DNA of 64,000 nucleotides from Trichosphaerium sp. ATCC 40318. Its lineage: Eukaryota > Discosea > Flabellinia > Trichosidae. The notes below the pieces were generated by a model. The model was not told the origin of the DNA and did no database searches. It saw only the letters and a list, made by a program, of their open reading frames with translations. The stretch covers positions 1 through 64,000 of the forward strand of contig JALMLS010000480.1 in assembly GCA_038496445.1 (NCBI GenBank). Direction: 5' to 3'. Shown in pieces: positions 11,411-22,591 of the stretch. How positions within the stretch are numbered: the first letter of the stretch is position 1; the number at the start of each line of letters is the position of its first letter. A program made the position numbers and the translations under genes.

Positions 11411-11565
11411 TGGTACCAAACGACTTCACCAGCACTAAGCCAAATCACTGCAAAACCTGAGCTAACTCAGGCACAAATATCTTGTATTTGCCGGAATCCA
11501 GACTGTTTACTGATACCAACTAGTACCAATTTTTTCACCAGTGCTACAAGCTAATCAGTGAATCA
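11411..11565. repeat. Imperfect short direct repeat
   Basis: About 40 bases at 11411-11450 (tggtacca...cttcaccagcac) recur in diverged form at 11521-11565 (agtacca...ttcaccagtgct). It lies in the 3' region between the Ras-like gene and the convergent NTF2-like gene. The rest of 11358-11894 shows no gene. Confidence 0.4.
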
Positions 11566-11894
11566 CGAGTCGGCTTATCAATCAATAGTTTTAGTCAAAC
11601 TTATTTAATCAAACAACAATCCACAGTATAGAATGACAACGACGGAATGTCAATGTCCACTGTTGTACCTCTATCGAGTTACAGCTTGACATCGCAGACT
11701 TGAGCTGTAAAGTATACAATGGGACAAAGTATACCCATGAAATCAAGCGGCGATTTCGTAGCACCACTAACTTCTATTTTTTAGTATGAAAACCACGCAT
11801 GACACGCTCGGTTGCCAACAAGTTTAGGAGCCCCAAGAGTACACTACAAGCTTTCATGTGAAACCAGTCCATTTTTTTTTATTTTATATTTCGT

Positions 11895-12443
11895 TCATTT
11901 CAAAGGTACATGCAGATGGCGTCGCGCTGAATCACTTCTTTGCATGATACTTTTAATCTTCCATTTAGAATCCTTACCATCACGTGTCAAATCGAAAAAA
12001 GCTAAAACTTGAAACCCAGTCACAGAAATACCTGAGATATCAACGTCTGTGCCATAAAATGTCACGTTTTCTTTTTTTGTAGAATAATCAGTTTGCCACT
12101 TTGCAGCAACCGTCGTGCTGTCTTTTACCTCGTCCCCTTTACATATAGACTGTATCCTGACCTGATTTGGTGAGTTTGTGTCTACTATACTCTGCCACCC
12201 CAAAAAGGTCTGCACTAGGGACTTTGTATCATGTCTTTGCGATTCGTTGGAGAATTGAAACGATTCGTGAAGAAGAGGTAAAAGATGTTCAGCTTTGAAC
12301 TTATGAAGGTTTCCATGAGTGTTTTGAATATATTGGCGCACAATTTGTTCCGCCATATGAACAGGACAGTAGTTTACAATTTCAGAATTTGCCTGCCAAA
12401 GATTGCAGAATTTACCAGCCAAAAGTTGGTTAAAAATGACCAA
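11895..12443 (-). CDS. NTF2-like fold protein
   Basis: A 182-residue open frame. From residue 30 (MAEQIVRQYI) the pattern fits an NTF2 domain: an N-terminal helix, LLPLLHESFQF, then a curved sheet with FYGTDVDISGISVTGFQ and LTRDGKDSKWKIKSIMQR. NTF2-domain proteins act in nuclear transport or as RNA-binding (G3BP-like) or enzyme-like folds; which applies here is unknown. The start could be Met30 (near 12356), which begins exactly at the domain, or Met1 at 12443. The gene is convergent with the Ras-like gene. The 400 bases beyond its start to 12846 hold no gene. Confidence 0.65.
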   Translation of the reverse strand: MVIFNQLLAGKFCNLWQANSEIVNYCPVHMAEQIVRQYIQNTHGNLHKFKAEHLLPLLHESFQFSNESQRHDTKSLVQTFLGWQSIVDTNSPNQVRIQSICKGDEVKDSTTVAAKWQTDYSTKKENVTFYGTDVDISGISVTGFQVLAFFDLTRDGKDSKWKIKSIMQRSDSARRHLHVPLK

Positions 12444-12846
12444 GACAGGTGAACGTGCATCCCTTACAGCACGCCAATTGCTGCATTAGACAAAGAAGAT
12501 CATGTCCCTTTGACGGGATTCATACCTGTACCATTATAGAGCAAAATTGAGTGGGTGTAAATTCTGGTTGTTTTATTATCACACATGCGCAAAAATGCTG
12601 AGACTTGAGTTCAAATAAGAGTAGGTAAAACATTGATCCTTTTATTGCCCTCCTGTCGTTATGATAAACACTTGCTGATTGCCATAATATAGATTGCACA
12701 ACAAGTTACAAAAGTTGGTGTAGCAACTTGCGTTTCATTTCTTTTGTAACGCCAGGATGGCAATGTGGGTGAAGTTTTATTACTATTAAACTTGATGACA
12801 CTAGTTTGAATTGCGTGCAATTTATTTAGAACCTCTAGTCCAGATA

Positions 12847-14502
12847 TTACTTGTAAGTTATAAAATTCTTCATGTTTTCAACTGAATAATTAGTAAAACC
12901 ACGTGCTGTTTCACGTTTTGGAGCTAAACAAGTATCAACAAAAAAACTAACGTGGAACAAAAAAAAAAGAAAGAATTATACCTTTCCTTACTACTGCCAC
13001 CTTCATCATCATTGGAGGTATTTTGAACGGTTTGTATTCCTTTGATATTTTATACTGTTTCTTCCAGTTTGTGACTGCTTTTTCGTCAATTGGTACATGA
13101 TTGTTTAACTGACAGAAACAACAAAGTTAGCAATCAATGATTCCAAAAATAACTTTGAAACAATTTGCAGAAAGACGCACCACCCGCGCATCTTTAAATG
13201 GCGTTTGTACTTGCATGCTTTGTACTGGTAAAGTTTGGAGTTGTGCTCCTTGTTGAATTGGTTGCTGGAACCACGCAGACCGCTCCAATGGATTTTCTTC
13301 CTACAAAAAAACAATTAGACACGAAAATTTGTAAGCTACTCCACAGGCGGTGGAACTCCACTAAAAGTATAACTAGACTCATTTGGTGCTAGATAGATTT
13401 TGAAGGTACCTTGGGTACGTTAACATGAGCACTTGGTGGTGCCACAAGCTTGTCTTTGGGAAATTTCTTGAACCAAAGAGGTTTCCAATACTCATTTTTA
13501 CTGCAAACTTTACGATAGTACTTGCTCACACTACCAAGCTGACATAAAGCATATGGATCTAGGAAATCCACAACATGTAGCCTTAGCTCGTATGGCATTT
13601 CTTCAAAAATCTATTAAACATTAACTAAGCATCAACACAAGTAATGTTTACAACTTTGGATAAGCACAAAAACTTACAGTGAACTTCAATGACAAGTTGT
13701 ATCTCTTAAGCCAAAGGATAAAGTTAAATCGAGATCCAGAAGTCAAAGGTTTTGTTGAATGAACTTGGTATCCCGGATGGACAATAGCATAACAAGGTCT
13801 ATGACCAACTACAACATCTGATTCATTTTGTTTCGAGAAAACCAACTCTCCGCCTAAAAAACAACTATGAGTCTTATTCCTCTTGCCAAATAATACAAAG
13901 AAACATAAGAATGAATGCTCAAAGTATGAGTGATAATGAACAATACTTTGATCACGTGATTTAGAAAGTAAAAGAAAACATATCAAAAAAGTCCAACGCA
14001 TGAAAAAAAACACGCGGAATTTTGTACCTGTAAATTTTTGTCCTAAACATAGGTTCACTGTGTAATCAGAGTCATCAACATGTACAGGATGTTGAAGATC
14101 ACCATTCATATTATAGTGTACAATCATACCAACAGTGCCTTTTAATACTTCATGTTCAGAAAGACCATAAAGTTTGTGTACCAATTTTCCAATAATATCA
14201 CCACTCATGCTCTAAACAAATTACGTTATTAAAGAACCTTTTCCCAAAAATGAATCAAACTAGTTTATACGCGTATTCTTGCGTACCTTGATAAAGTTTG
14301 AGAATCCAAATTCGTTCAAAATAAGACCATCTTTGTTCAACTTTTTACGACCTTGATCAATATTTAAAGCTTCTTGAATCAACTTCTCAGCACATTGCTT
14401 TCCAATTAATTCAAAAGCGTATACATCCTCATCGTGTGTTTCTACAATATCTCTTGGTGGTATTCCAGCCTTCATAGAGGTAATAGCAGGGCATTGACTC
14501 AT
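12847..14502 (-). CDS. 2-oxoglutarate/Fe(II) dioxygenase fused to an F-box, six exons
   Basis: Exons 14502-14287, 14211-14028, 13853-13678, 13610-13410, 13300-13181, 13108-12982 and a last exon 12923-12847 join without a frame break into 366 residues. Residues about 25-190 are a prolyl-hydroxylase-like double-stranded beta helix: HVDD supplies the first two iron ligands, VHSTKPLTSGSRFNF the distal His and the 2OG-binding Arg, with the typical GGELVF between. Residues about 193-250 are an F-box (IFEEMPYELRLHVVDFL...LGSVSKYY). The tail is Pro/Gln-rich then basic. The fusion suggests that hydroxylation is targeted through an SCF complex; Skp1 itself is a known prolyl-hydroxylation substrate in amoebae. 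Its ATG overlaps the stop of the gene upstream. Confidence 0.8.
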
Positions 14503-16184
14503 GTTTGCGGCAAAAAAATTAAGTAAGTTTGGATGAAGTGCTGTGAACTTGGATGTGTTGAAGGGCGCTTGTTTTGAAAGGCTATATGAGGGAACATCAT
14601 TACGTCTTGGGAGGGAGTCATGGGTTCCTGTTTTTTTTTACCTGTGAGTCAAGAAAATAAACCAAAAAACAAGAAAAAAATAAGAAACTTCACCTTTTGC
14701 GTTAAAGGTCATAACAATGAGTTTGCTCTCATTCTTATTGGTTGACACTGAAAGGAGCTTATTTTCAAAGCCAACAAAAGATGTAAGATATAATTCTTGC
14801 CATAACCAGAATGGTTTGAATTGAGTCGTAGATCCGCAACACAAATCACCACCATAAAATCCATCGAACCTCCTGTGACAGAGAAAAAAGGTAAGAATAT
14901 TTGTTATTAACGTTCTTCATCACGTGCCTTTCTTTTTCTGTCAAGAATATGTTCACATCTTTGTAAATATGCTGTGAGGTTATTCGTGTACCCATAGCTT
15001 GAAAACAATTTGTTGGGCGCTAATTAGAAGTAAGTTCTTGAAAAAAGCCTGCAGTAGTCGCACATGTTCTTCAATAAACGGATACCCATCTCGTTCAACT
15101 ACAACTTCCCTGAACGTATTCATTGTGCAAGACCCAGTAAAAGGTAGATTTGCACTTTTACGCGAAACACCTTTCTTAGTTAGAGCCTATCACAACAACT
15201 TAGAAGGGAACCAAAAACAAAAAAAAAAACTTACAACTATCCTGTTTTTGTAAGTATCCGTTATCCAAAACAAACTACCAACACATTGTACAGTTCCATT
15301 AAACCTTAGGTAAGATTTGCTACAAGTGCACATTAGACAATCAAAAAGCAACGATTTTGGATGAGCACGTGCGTGTTCGAGTTCAAACAAGAAAGAGTAT
15401 TCAAGTTGAAGAACCAAGTGTACGACAAAGATACAAGCAATACATCATCAATTATCCCAACATGCGCGAAGTTTTTCACTCTTTTATCATAATCACGTGG
15501 TACCTAACTCAGTATTATTAATGGAAGTTGTACTTAAATTCGAAAAAGCGAAGGTGATGAAGTACATTGATATCGTTGTAAACACGTGATTTCAAATTGA
15601 GAATCTTTGGAGGAAAACCTTGACTACAAAAAACAAAAGCATCGTCTTTCCAAAAAGCAGCTGCATAGGTTGACTGGTACTTCAAAGAGTCTTTGGTATT
15701 AAACATAGCCACTCCATTCATTGGATCAAAGTCACTCTTCACCAAAATGTGTACACGCCTTAAAAACAAGTGGTTAAGGTCAAATAAAGTAAGAAAAAAA
15801 CCCACGTGTCCAATTGTTTTTTCAAAGTTTTTGTTTCAGAAAAAGAGCTACTTACAAGGTTGATATTATAGCCATAGACTCACAACTGTCTGAGAAGACT
15901 ATTTTGGTGTATTTTTCGTCCTTTGTTTGGTTTGGTATCTTTAAAGTCTTGATCACACTCCAATCATCGCCTTTGGCATCGTAGATCGTTACATTAGCGC
16001 ATACGACATCTGTTGAACTGTTCTTTTTGTCTTGTGTCACACAAACAGCGTATTTTTCACATAGACCTAAAACAGTTAATCCTTAAGACATCAAAGCCAT
16101 TCAACACGTACCTATAGCTTCAATAACGCAATTTGAAGTATTCGTAAGCTCCTTTATGTCAAACTTTTCACAGCGAAATGTCAT
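14499..16184 (-). CDS. Uncharacterised beta-strand-rich protein, multi-exon
   Basis: The first exons are firm: 16184-16112, 16066-15856 and from 15758. They begin MTFRCEKFDIKEL and continue with strands such as VCANVTIYDAK and YTKIVFSDSCESMAIIS. Later exons lie near 15510-15380 (VGIIDDVLLVSLSYTWFFNL), 15330-15240 (VQCVGSLFWITDTYKNRIV), 15190-15000, 14875-14690 and 14640-14499. The strand spacing resembles a beta-propeller, but no signature repeat can be named. The joins between 15600 and 15240 are unresolved. The last exon ends in a TGA whose T-G pair is shared with the ATG of the dioxygenase/F-box gene. A related but broken gene is at 17803-18262. Confidence 0.6.
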
Positions 16185-17106
16185 TATGCTCTTTCGATGT
16201 TGTGGGTATTGAGCAGAAACCGAACTTTGATGTCAGGTTGCCTTATGTTTAAGTATGTATTAAGCCACTATTTAGTGAAGCAAGTTCGCCTTGGTTCTCG
16301 GTTTTAGTGAAGTTAAATAGTCGACTGCCTATGGCTGTCGCTGCTATTATACTCAAGGATTAAATTGTAGCCTTAGATACACCAGAACGCTGTTTTGGAG
16401 TAGTAATTTTCAGAAATTCTGGTTCGAAAAAAAAGATGATTTAAAAAAAATTGGTTTCGACTGTCAGTACATTACAGCACAACAAAATCAAAAAGCTTTG
16501 AATGTTTATAAGTATAGCATCACAAACAAATTGTCCAAATGAAAATTTACTTGAAAAATGGTTATAGGTGAGTAAAAATGCCAAAATTTCTTAGTTTTTT
16601 CGAGTATATTCTTCTAGCTTTTAAGGCGTAGCACCCAGAGTCCATGATGGCCTTGTGTATCTAACCAAAGTATCGCATTCCAAATACTAGGTCTGTTAAA
16701 AGCGTTTAACATGCCATCCAAAGTGTCTTCTTTCAAAGGTGTATTGTGTTTTATAGTTAGGTTTTCGTACAATATCACAACGTATGAGACATTTTTGGCC
16801 GTACAAACCTAACCCGGGTTTACGGGCGTTTGAGACTAAGGGAGGTTGGCGACTTAACGTACAAGTCAACAGATTTGTTTAAAATGTTTTACCTCAAGTG
16901 CTGGCTATTTCTACGCATGGTAATTTAAAGTGGTTTTGAGACAGTAAAAAAAAATATCACGTGTGGCGGGCTCATATTGTCAAAAAACGTCATCCACTAG
17001 CATTGTCAACGTATTTCTTTGTTTAACCATACTGCAGTACTGTAGTTGCCGCATATTTTATTGACAACGAAGCTACAGCCTCCGCCAAGCCAGGTATTAC
17101 AACAAA
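16185..17106. other. Intergenic between divergent genes
   Basis: Upstream regions of the beta-rich gene (minus) and an F-box/LRR gene (plus). One CACGTG at 16957. No gene is visible. Confidence 0.4.
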
Positions 17107-17826
17107 ATGAAAAGCGCCAACACAGAAAAGAGAGATCAAGGCGTATTTGACCTTATTTCACTTCCAGTTGAGTTAATAGTTCATATTCTGAAGCAAGGGA
17201 CATATACACTCCCTTCAGCCCAAACTTGCCACTTTCTCCGCGATATCATTCACAACCACGTTGGATACAAAAGAATCTTTGTTAATTGTGACCACGAAGT
17301 TTCGATGCTTTCTGGTAGTCCATTACTGCAAAATACACCAATTTGTTTTAGACTACTTAACCCAACCGACAGTGACTTGCGTTTATTTGCAGGAGTACAC
17401 ACTATTAACCTCATCCTTTCCCGTAAAATAACAGATGAGGGTATCAAAGCATCTGGAGTACATGAAATAAATTTGCAAAGTACAAAAGTTACAGGTGAAG
17501 GTGTGAAGTCATTGGCAGGAGTACACACTATTAACCTCAATTTTTGCTATGAAGTAACAGATGAAGGTTTGAAGTCGTTGGCAGGAGTACATACTATCTG
17601 TTTGTGTAATTGTAAGAGGATAACAGATGAGGGTGTCAAAGCATTAGCTGGTGTATATGAAATTAACTTGTCGTATACAAATGTTACAGATGAAGGTTTG
17701 AAGGTGTTGGTAGGAGTACACACTATTGCCTTGTATTCCTGCAACAACATAACAGAAAATGGTATAAAGGCTTTGATAGGCACAGACCGTACAATAAACA
17801 TATCAAGACAAGTCAAAATGTTTTAA
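17107..17826 (+). CDS. F-box/LRR protein, subfamily B, short (intronless)
   Basis: A 239-residue protein. The F-box (residues 16-55, LISLPVELIVHILKQGT, SAQTCHFLRDIIHNHVGY) is nearly the same as in the gene at 58863-60077, which defines subfamily B. Only about six LRRs follow, against about thirteen in its relative, and the third unit is short (ITDEGIKASGVHEI lacks the AL pair). The last unit ends in a basic tail. It is probably a substrate-receptor subunit like the others. Its 3' end overlaps the end of the minus-strand frame at 17803 by 24 bases. Confidence 0.87.
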   Translation: MKSANTEKRDQGVFDLISLPVELIVHILKQGTYTLPSAQTCHFLRDIIHNHVGYKRIFVNCDHEVSMLSGSPLLQNTPICFRLLNPTDSDLRLFAGVHTINLILSRKITDEGIKASGVHEINLQSTKVTGEGVKSLAGVHTINLNFCYEVTDEGLKSLAGVHTICLCNCKRITDEGVKALAGVYEINLSYTNVTDEGLKVLVGVHTIALYSCNNITENGIKALIGTDRTINISRQVKMF

Positions 17827-18262
17827 AACACCATCTAATTTAAACAAAGTAAAAAATCCATTAGAAAGACTCCATACAGCCACCATATTTGATTTTCCAT
17901 CGCCAGGCATTCTTGATGCTACAGCAAACTCACCATAACAACAAGATTTAGAAGATGAAGAAGACTTTTGTGTTACTCCATTTGCAATACCTATTAAGTT
18001 ATAATAAACACCTCCAGGCCCACTGCATATCACAAACACGATTTTAGATACTTTATCATTGTCTACATAATGAGTAACAAACACATTGTCTGCAAGGTCA
18101 TCGCAGGTATTAACAAACTTCGACATCAGAGGATGAAGATGTATTCAAGGTACACTTAAAAATACCGTTTGGTCTCACCTGCAATGAAGTAGAATACATC
18201 AGGATTGTTGGTATCCGTGCTAGCTAAGACGTTTCCGAAACACTTGATTGGGATATGCATAT
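17803..18262 (-). pseudogene. Truncated relative of the 14499-16184 gene
   Basis: A first exon near 18262-18180 (MHIPIKCFGNVLAS...FYFIAG) has the same length and the same donor position as exon 1 of the gene at 16184. A second open stretch follows (18126-17803; CCYGEFAVASRMPGDG, MVAVWSLSNGFFTLF). The two cannot be joined: no AG acceptor restores the frame. The second stretch runs into the 3' end of the F-box/LRR gene and stops. I infer a copy truncated by rearrangement. An unseen small exon is the alternative. Confidence 0.45.
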
Positions 18263-19431
18263 CACATGATTTCCATGCGCTTTCAACAGCAACAAAACAG
18301 TGTAGAGAAAACTCTCAACACAAGACTAAGTATGAATCCAGCAAATAAAAACCAAAATTCTTGAAACTCGCTCAAAAGTGATGTGTCCACATGTAAAGTA
18401 ACGTGTTGTAAAGTGTTCATGTTAATTTCTAGGTTCTTTGAGACAAGCAAGGATTTATGGAGTAAACGCCACACTCAGTTATGAGGTATAGTATAGAATA
18501 CAAAGCATTCTTTCTTGAATAATACATCATGTACGCTTACAAAAGGCACAAGATTTCATAACTCGGACTCTGAACCCACAAACACCTTCATAACTGACTC
18601 TTTGCTAATAGGGCTTCATCACTTAGCTCCAATATCCTTCAGTTTGAAAGTAATCCGTTGGCCACACATTGCCATAGAATGGGGAACTGTCATTTAGAAA
18701 GGCTTCTCTGCTCAACAAAAACAACATGGCTTATTTCTATGTGTTAGAATAAAGTGTTGTTCCTATTATTCAATTCTAGGCATGGCCTGTGTTTGGTCGC
18801 CCTAAGCATTGTAAAGTCATCTATCTCTTCGGTAGTAAAGACAGCACATAATATGTGATACATAATGTAATTTTGAAAAATAAAAACAAGTACGATGTGA
18901 TTCTGTTCAACAAAGCAATTTTGTGCTCGATTAAGCTTGTTGTATTGTTTAGATAATTAGGATTGCTATTGCCTTATATCCACGCTTTTGGTAGGGTCTA
19001 CAATAGTAGCGTTCAAGTTGGCTTATAAGTGTCCCAATCATTTTATCCAAAGCCTTTAATTTAGCTTCGCTAGAGGTTCTCAAACAAGCAATTTGAACTA
19101 GCTGACTCTCAGCTGACTAGTTGTTTTAAACTTTACAATCAGCTTTGACTACGAGCCTGAAGGCACGTGTGACGTAAGTTAGCCTCCAAATGGAGTTGCT
19201 TGAAACAAGAGCATAAACTTGACACGAATAGAACTGACTCTCTTTCAAGTAAAACACTTTTGATTTTAATAATGCAATTACATGACCACATTGGTGTTGT
19301 GGTTGCCGCATGTCGTTTTTGGTTTTCTTTTGAAAGTGTCAAAATGAAGGGAAGGGTTGTAGAGACAGAGAAACTTTTTTTGTTCTAGAATTTTGTTTGG
19401 TTTTCGTTTTGGGTTTGAAAGCTTTGTTGTT
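18263..19431. other. Intergenic, no gene seen
   Basis: About 1.2 kb with only short, unsupported open frames on both strands. One CACGTG near 19163. No repeat was recognised. Confidence 0.4.
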
Positions 19432-21936
19432 CTATGATGAGGTGTATCCTGCTAGTGTTGAGCGTCCAGTGCTCACAGAGTATGTTAACTCTTTTAGTTT
19501 TTTATTTTCTTGGAGTATTCTTCTATTCTCTTGGCGTAGGGCAGCGATTTGTCTAAAGGTTCAAAAGTAAGCAAAATTTTTTTTTCAAGCTTTCTGAAAG
19601 TTTTAATTTGGTTCGTCTCAAGAATTCTAAGTTACCGTTTCATTGATTTAACAACATCTATCTGATCTGCTCCATGCTTGTGGTTAAGATGCTCTCTAGT
19701 TTATTGTTAATCATAAACATTCAACGTTTTTTTAAAGACGGAAATAACACAAACCTTGTTTTTTCAGCTCGAAGGCGGAGTAGCTCAGTGTTGGCCATGT
19801 ATCTAATAAAATGATTCAGATATAACGTCTTAGTGACAAAACTTTGATGAGTCGTAGGTACTGAAAGACAAATTTGTTGCGTCACTAGAGTCAGAGATGG
19901 CAAAGCTTGTTTTTTGAAGTAATGAAAAAAAAATCCTGATTTCTTTGATCACGTTACCTTGGTTTACCTTGCCACATGGCAGTCTTTTTACCAAAACTCT
20001 TCTTATTGAGATACTTAGATACCTCCTACAAATAATAAGCCCAAACAAATCAAATACAACCAAAAAAAATAGTAGAAACGAAAAAAAAACGTACAGGTGA
20101 AAAAAATGTTGTATCCTCCTTTGCAGGTGCTCCAATAGAATTCTACAAAAAAAATCACGTGAGACACAATATTATTACAGGGTATGGTCGAAATATACTG
20201 GTACTTTTTTTTTCCCTTTTGGTAAAAGCCACGTGTTGAGAGAGCATTTAGAAAAGTTCTCTTCAAACGTTTTTTGAAGAAATCACGTGATTAAAATAAA
20301 AATCGGAAAAAAAAAATGAGGACATTTTTCCTTACCCTACGACGATGTCTTCTCTTCTTTCGCGGTTGTCTTGGTGATAAAGGTGCCTTTAGCTTCTCAG
20401 TTACCATATTTCTTACTTCTTTTACAATAGTCTCTTCATCAAAGCTGATATCCTCTGTATCGCTATCGCTTGTAGGAGGAACAGAGCCGGCGTTGCCTCC
20501 TCCGTTGTTACTGCTTTTTTCTTTCTTCAAAGCCTCATAACGTTCCTCCAAGTTAGAGTACTTTATAGCCATCTCTATGCCTTTATTCTGCATCTCTTCA
20601 ACAAGCTTCTCGAAAGCTCTAATCTGCTTCGTTTGGTCTTCTCCACCAGCGGTTCCTGATGCGTTTTTGTTTTCTGCAAGTTTCTTCGTTGTCATTTGAA
20701 GCTTACTCTCGGCTTTGAATCTTCTGAACTCTGTCTGTTGTAGTTTCATCTCTCTGGCATGTCTATCTTCCATCTCAGTCATGTGTCTCTCGAACCGGTC
20801 TGAAACTTTTACAGCATCTCCTTTGAGGGTGGCGATGTAATCTCTTAATTTTTGATTTTCTTGTTGAAGTTTATTGATCTGTTCTTCCAAGTCGGCGTTG
20901 TTCTCTTGTAGTTTAGCACATAGTTTAGTGCTTTCCTGAAGTTTGAGTGTTGTTTCGTTTATATTCTTTGGTACTTGTTTAAGGTACTCGACAATACTTG
21001 ATAGACTATCTGGTCGAGGAGCAAGAGGTTCGAGATCGCTGTTGTTTAACAAAAAATTAATAAAAAAGTTTCGAAGTTTTTAAGGTCGCACGTTGTTCTC
21101 TCGGGTACACCTTCGCTTACATCATCTAAAATTTCGTCTTCTATATCGCTCTAAGTTATATTTTAAGGCAAAATTGCAGGTATTTAAATTTAAGTTTGTC
21201 TAGTTTGCGTACGTCTGTGCCTATGTCTTCAAAGTTTTTTAGAACACTTTCAACTTTTTTATTATCAAATAATCCTTTATTTGATGATAAATAATCGTCT
21301 ACAGCCGATAGAAACCCTTGTCCGGGTTTTAAACCTTTCTATAAAAATAAATATGAGTATCAAGAGTTGATAGCGAAAGTACAAGGCGAAGGAAGCTATT
21401 TATACTTCTTTTTTGTCAAAAAAGAGATTTTCAAAAAAAAATTTAAAAAACAACGCAGAACTTTTTAGTCACGTGACTTTTCTAGCGATAACATACAAGT
21501 AATTCAGTTAAAACGCTCCAATCCTTTGTTATTTCAGTATCAGTATTTGCTACAGCAATAAGAAATCGCTCTCCTTTCCCATTACGAAAAATTATTCTAA
21601 GTTCTCTTTAGCGTTGTAATAAAAAAAACGCAATAAAATACGAAAAAGTTTGAGAAAAAAAATCAAAGCTCTAATCGATCACGTGCTCTTTTTGAAATTT
21701 AAAATCTATGCATACCTGTAAGGATAAGATGATAGTATGAATTTTGATAGTACAGCCCAATTTACAAGTCTCTTCATGGCTAAAGAACGTTTTTCGTCTA
21801 TTTTCTCTTCTACCATTACTCTCCAGCTTATACTTCCTCTCAACATCTTGAGACGACCTAGCGATAGAACCGATTAAAAATCATCTAAATGCGACCTTAG
21901 TATAGCCACTGACTTACGTCTTGGTACAAGGACCAT
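19432..21936 (-). CDS. Long coiled-coil protein with basic patch, about eleven exons
   Basis: The start at 21936 sits in a perfect Kozak context (gccaccATGg). Early exons give MVLVPRRRLKMLRGSISWR, a helical region and RNGKGERFLIAVANTDTEI. Then comes an acidic linker and a main exon (to about 20320) with coiled coils rich in Leu/Glu/Gln (KLQQENQKLRDYIATLK; EDRHAREMKLQQTEFRRF), a Gly/Ser/Asp spacer and a strongly basic run (PRKKRRHRRR) that may be a nuclear signal. Exons near 20150, 20020, 19910-19750, 19690-19625 and 19550-19432 end with another coiled coil (RQIAALRQENRRILQENKKL). No family is recognised. The roughly 160-nt intron beginning near 20320 carries two CACGTG sites. Confidence 0.65.
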
Positions 21937-22591
21937 GGTGGCGCGTTTGTTTGGGGATTAGCTGTAAATTTAGAAGCGAAACTTTTTGACTCAAGTTTTG
22001 CCATCAGCTGACAGAAACAGATAGTGATTCGGGCGTTCTCACACAAGGCCTGTACTTAAACAACCCTTGGCGCTGCTTGCGCAACGTTCTGTTTATTTTG
22101 TTACGGCACAACAAGGCACTTTTTGACGATTTAGTTTAAAAGAAAGCGTGTACGCTTTGAGGAGTTGTGTGGTATGTTTTTTGATATCTGGAAGTTCCAG
22201 GTGGCAGGAAGTTTCTTATTGTACCGCCAAAACTGCATACTTCACAAGCGAGAGAAATAGTTGTCAGTGCGTTTTATAAAAGGCAGCAACTACACTTTGT
22301 GTCAAAAGGGTTTTTTTTAAACTTTACACCAAACTTTTCTTCAAATACCTCCGCGTAGCATTTGTACTCACATCTATGACATCATATTTAAGGGTATACA
22401 ACATAGAAGAACTTCTCTATCCTCGTATCCAATGAGGTTTACGCCTGCACTCCTTTGTGTTTCGAGATGTTAGATACAAATCTTCACAAAAAAAAAAGAA
22501 AGAAAGTTTTTTTTCTGTTCTTTCGAACAGCTATATCGTACCACTGGTGCGTCTTGTTTTAACCCTGTACCTGGTGTCTTTAATAAACGTG
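21937..22591. other. Intergenic, no gene seen
   Basis: Spacer between two minus-strand genes, promoter side of the coiled-coil gene. A homopurine run is near 22490. Nothing else is seen. Confidence 0.4.

Noticed and set aside
17250-17816. Two minus-strand open frames with CTPAN repeats
   Set aside because: Reverse-strand shadows of LRR repeats; the same pattern lies behind every F-box/LRR gene in the window.
20316-20540. Plus-strand open frame rich in Leu/Ser
   Set aside because: Shadow of the coiled-coil gene, which has consistent splicing and composition.
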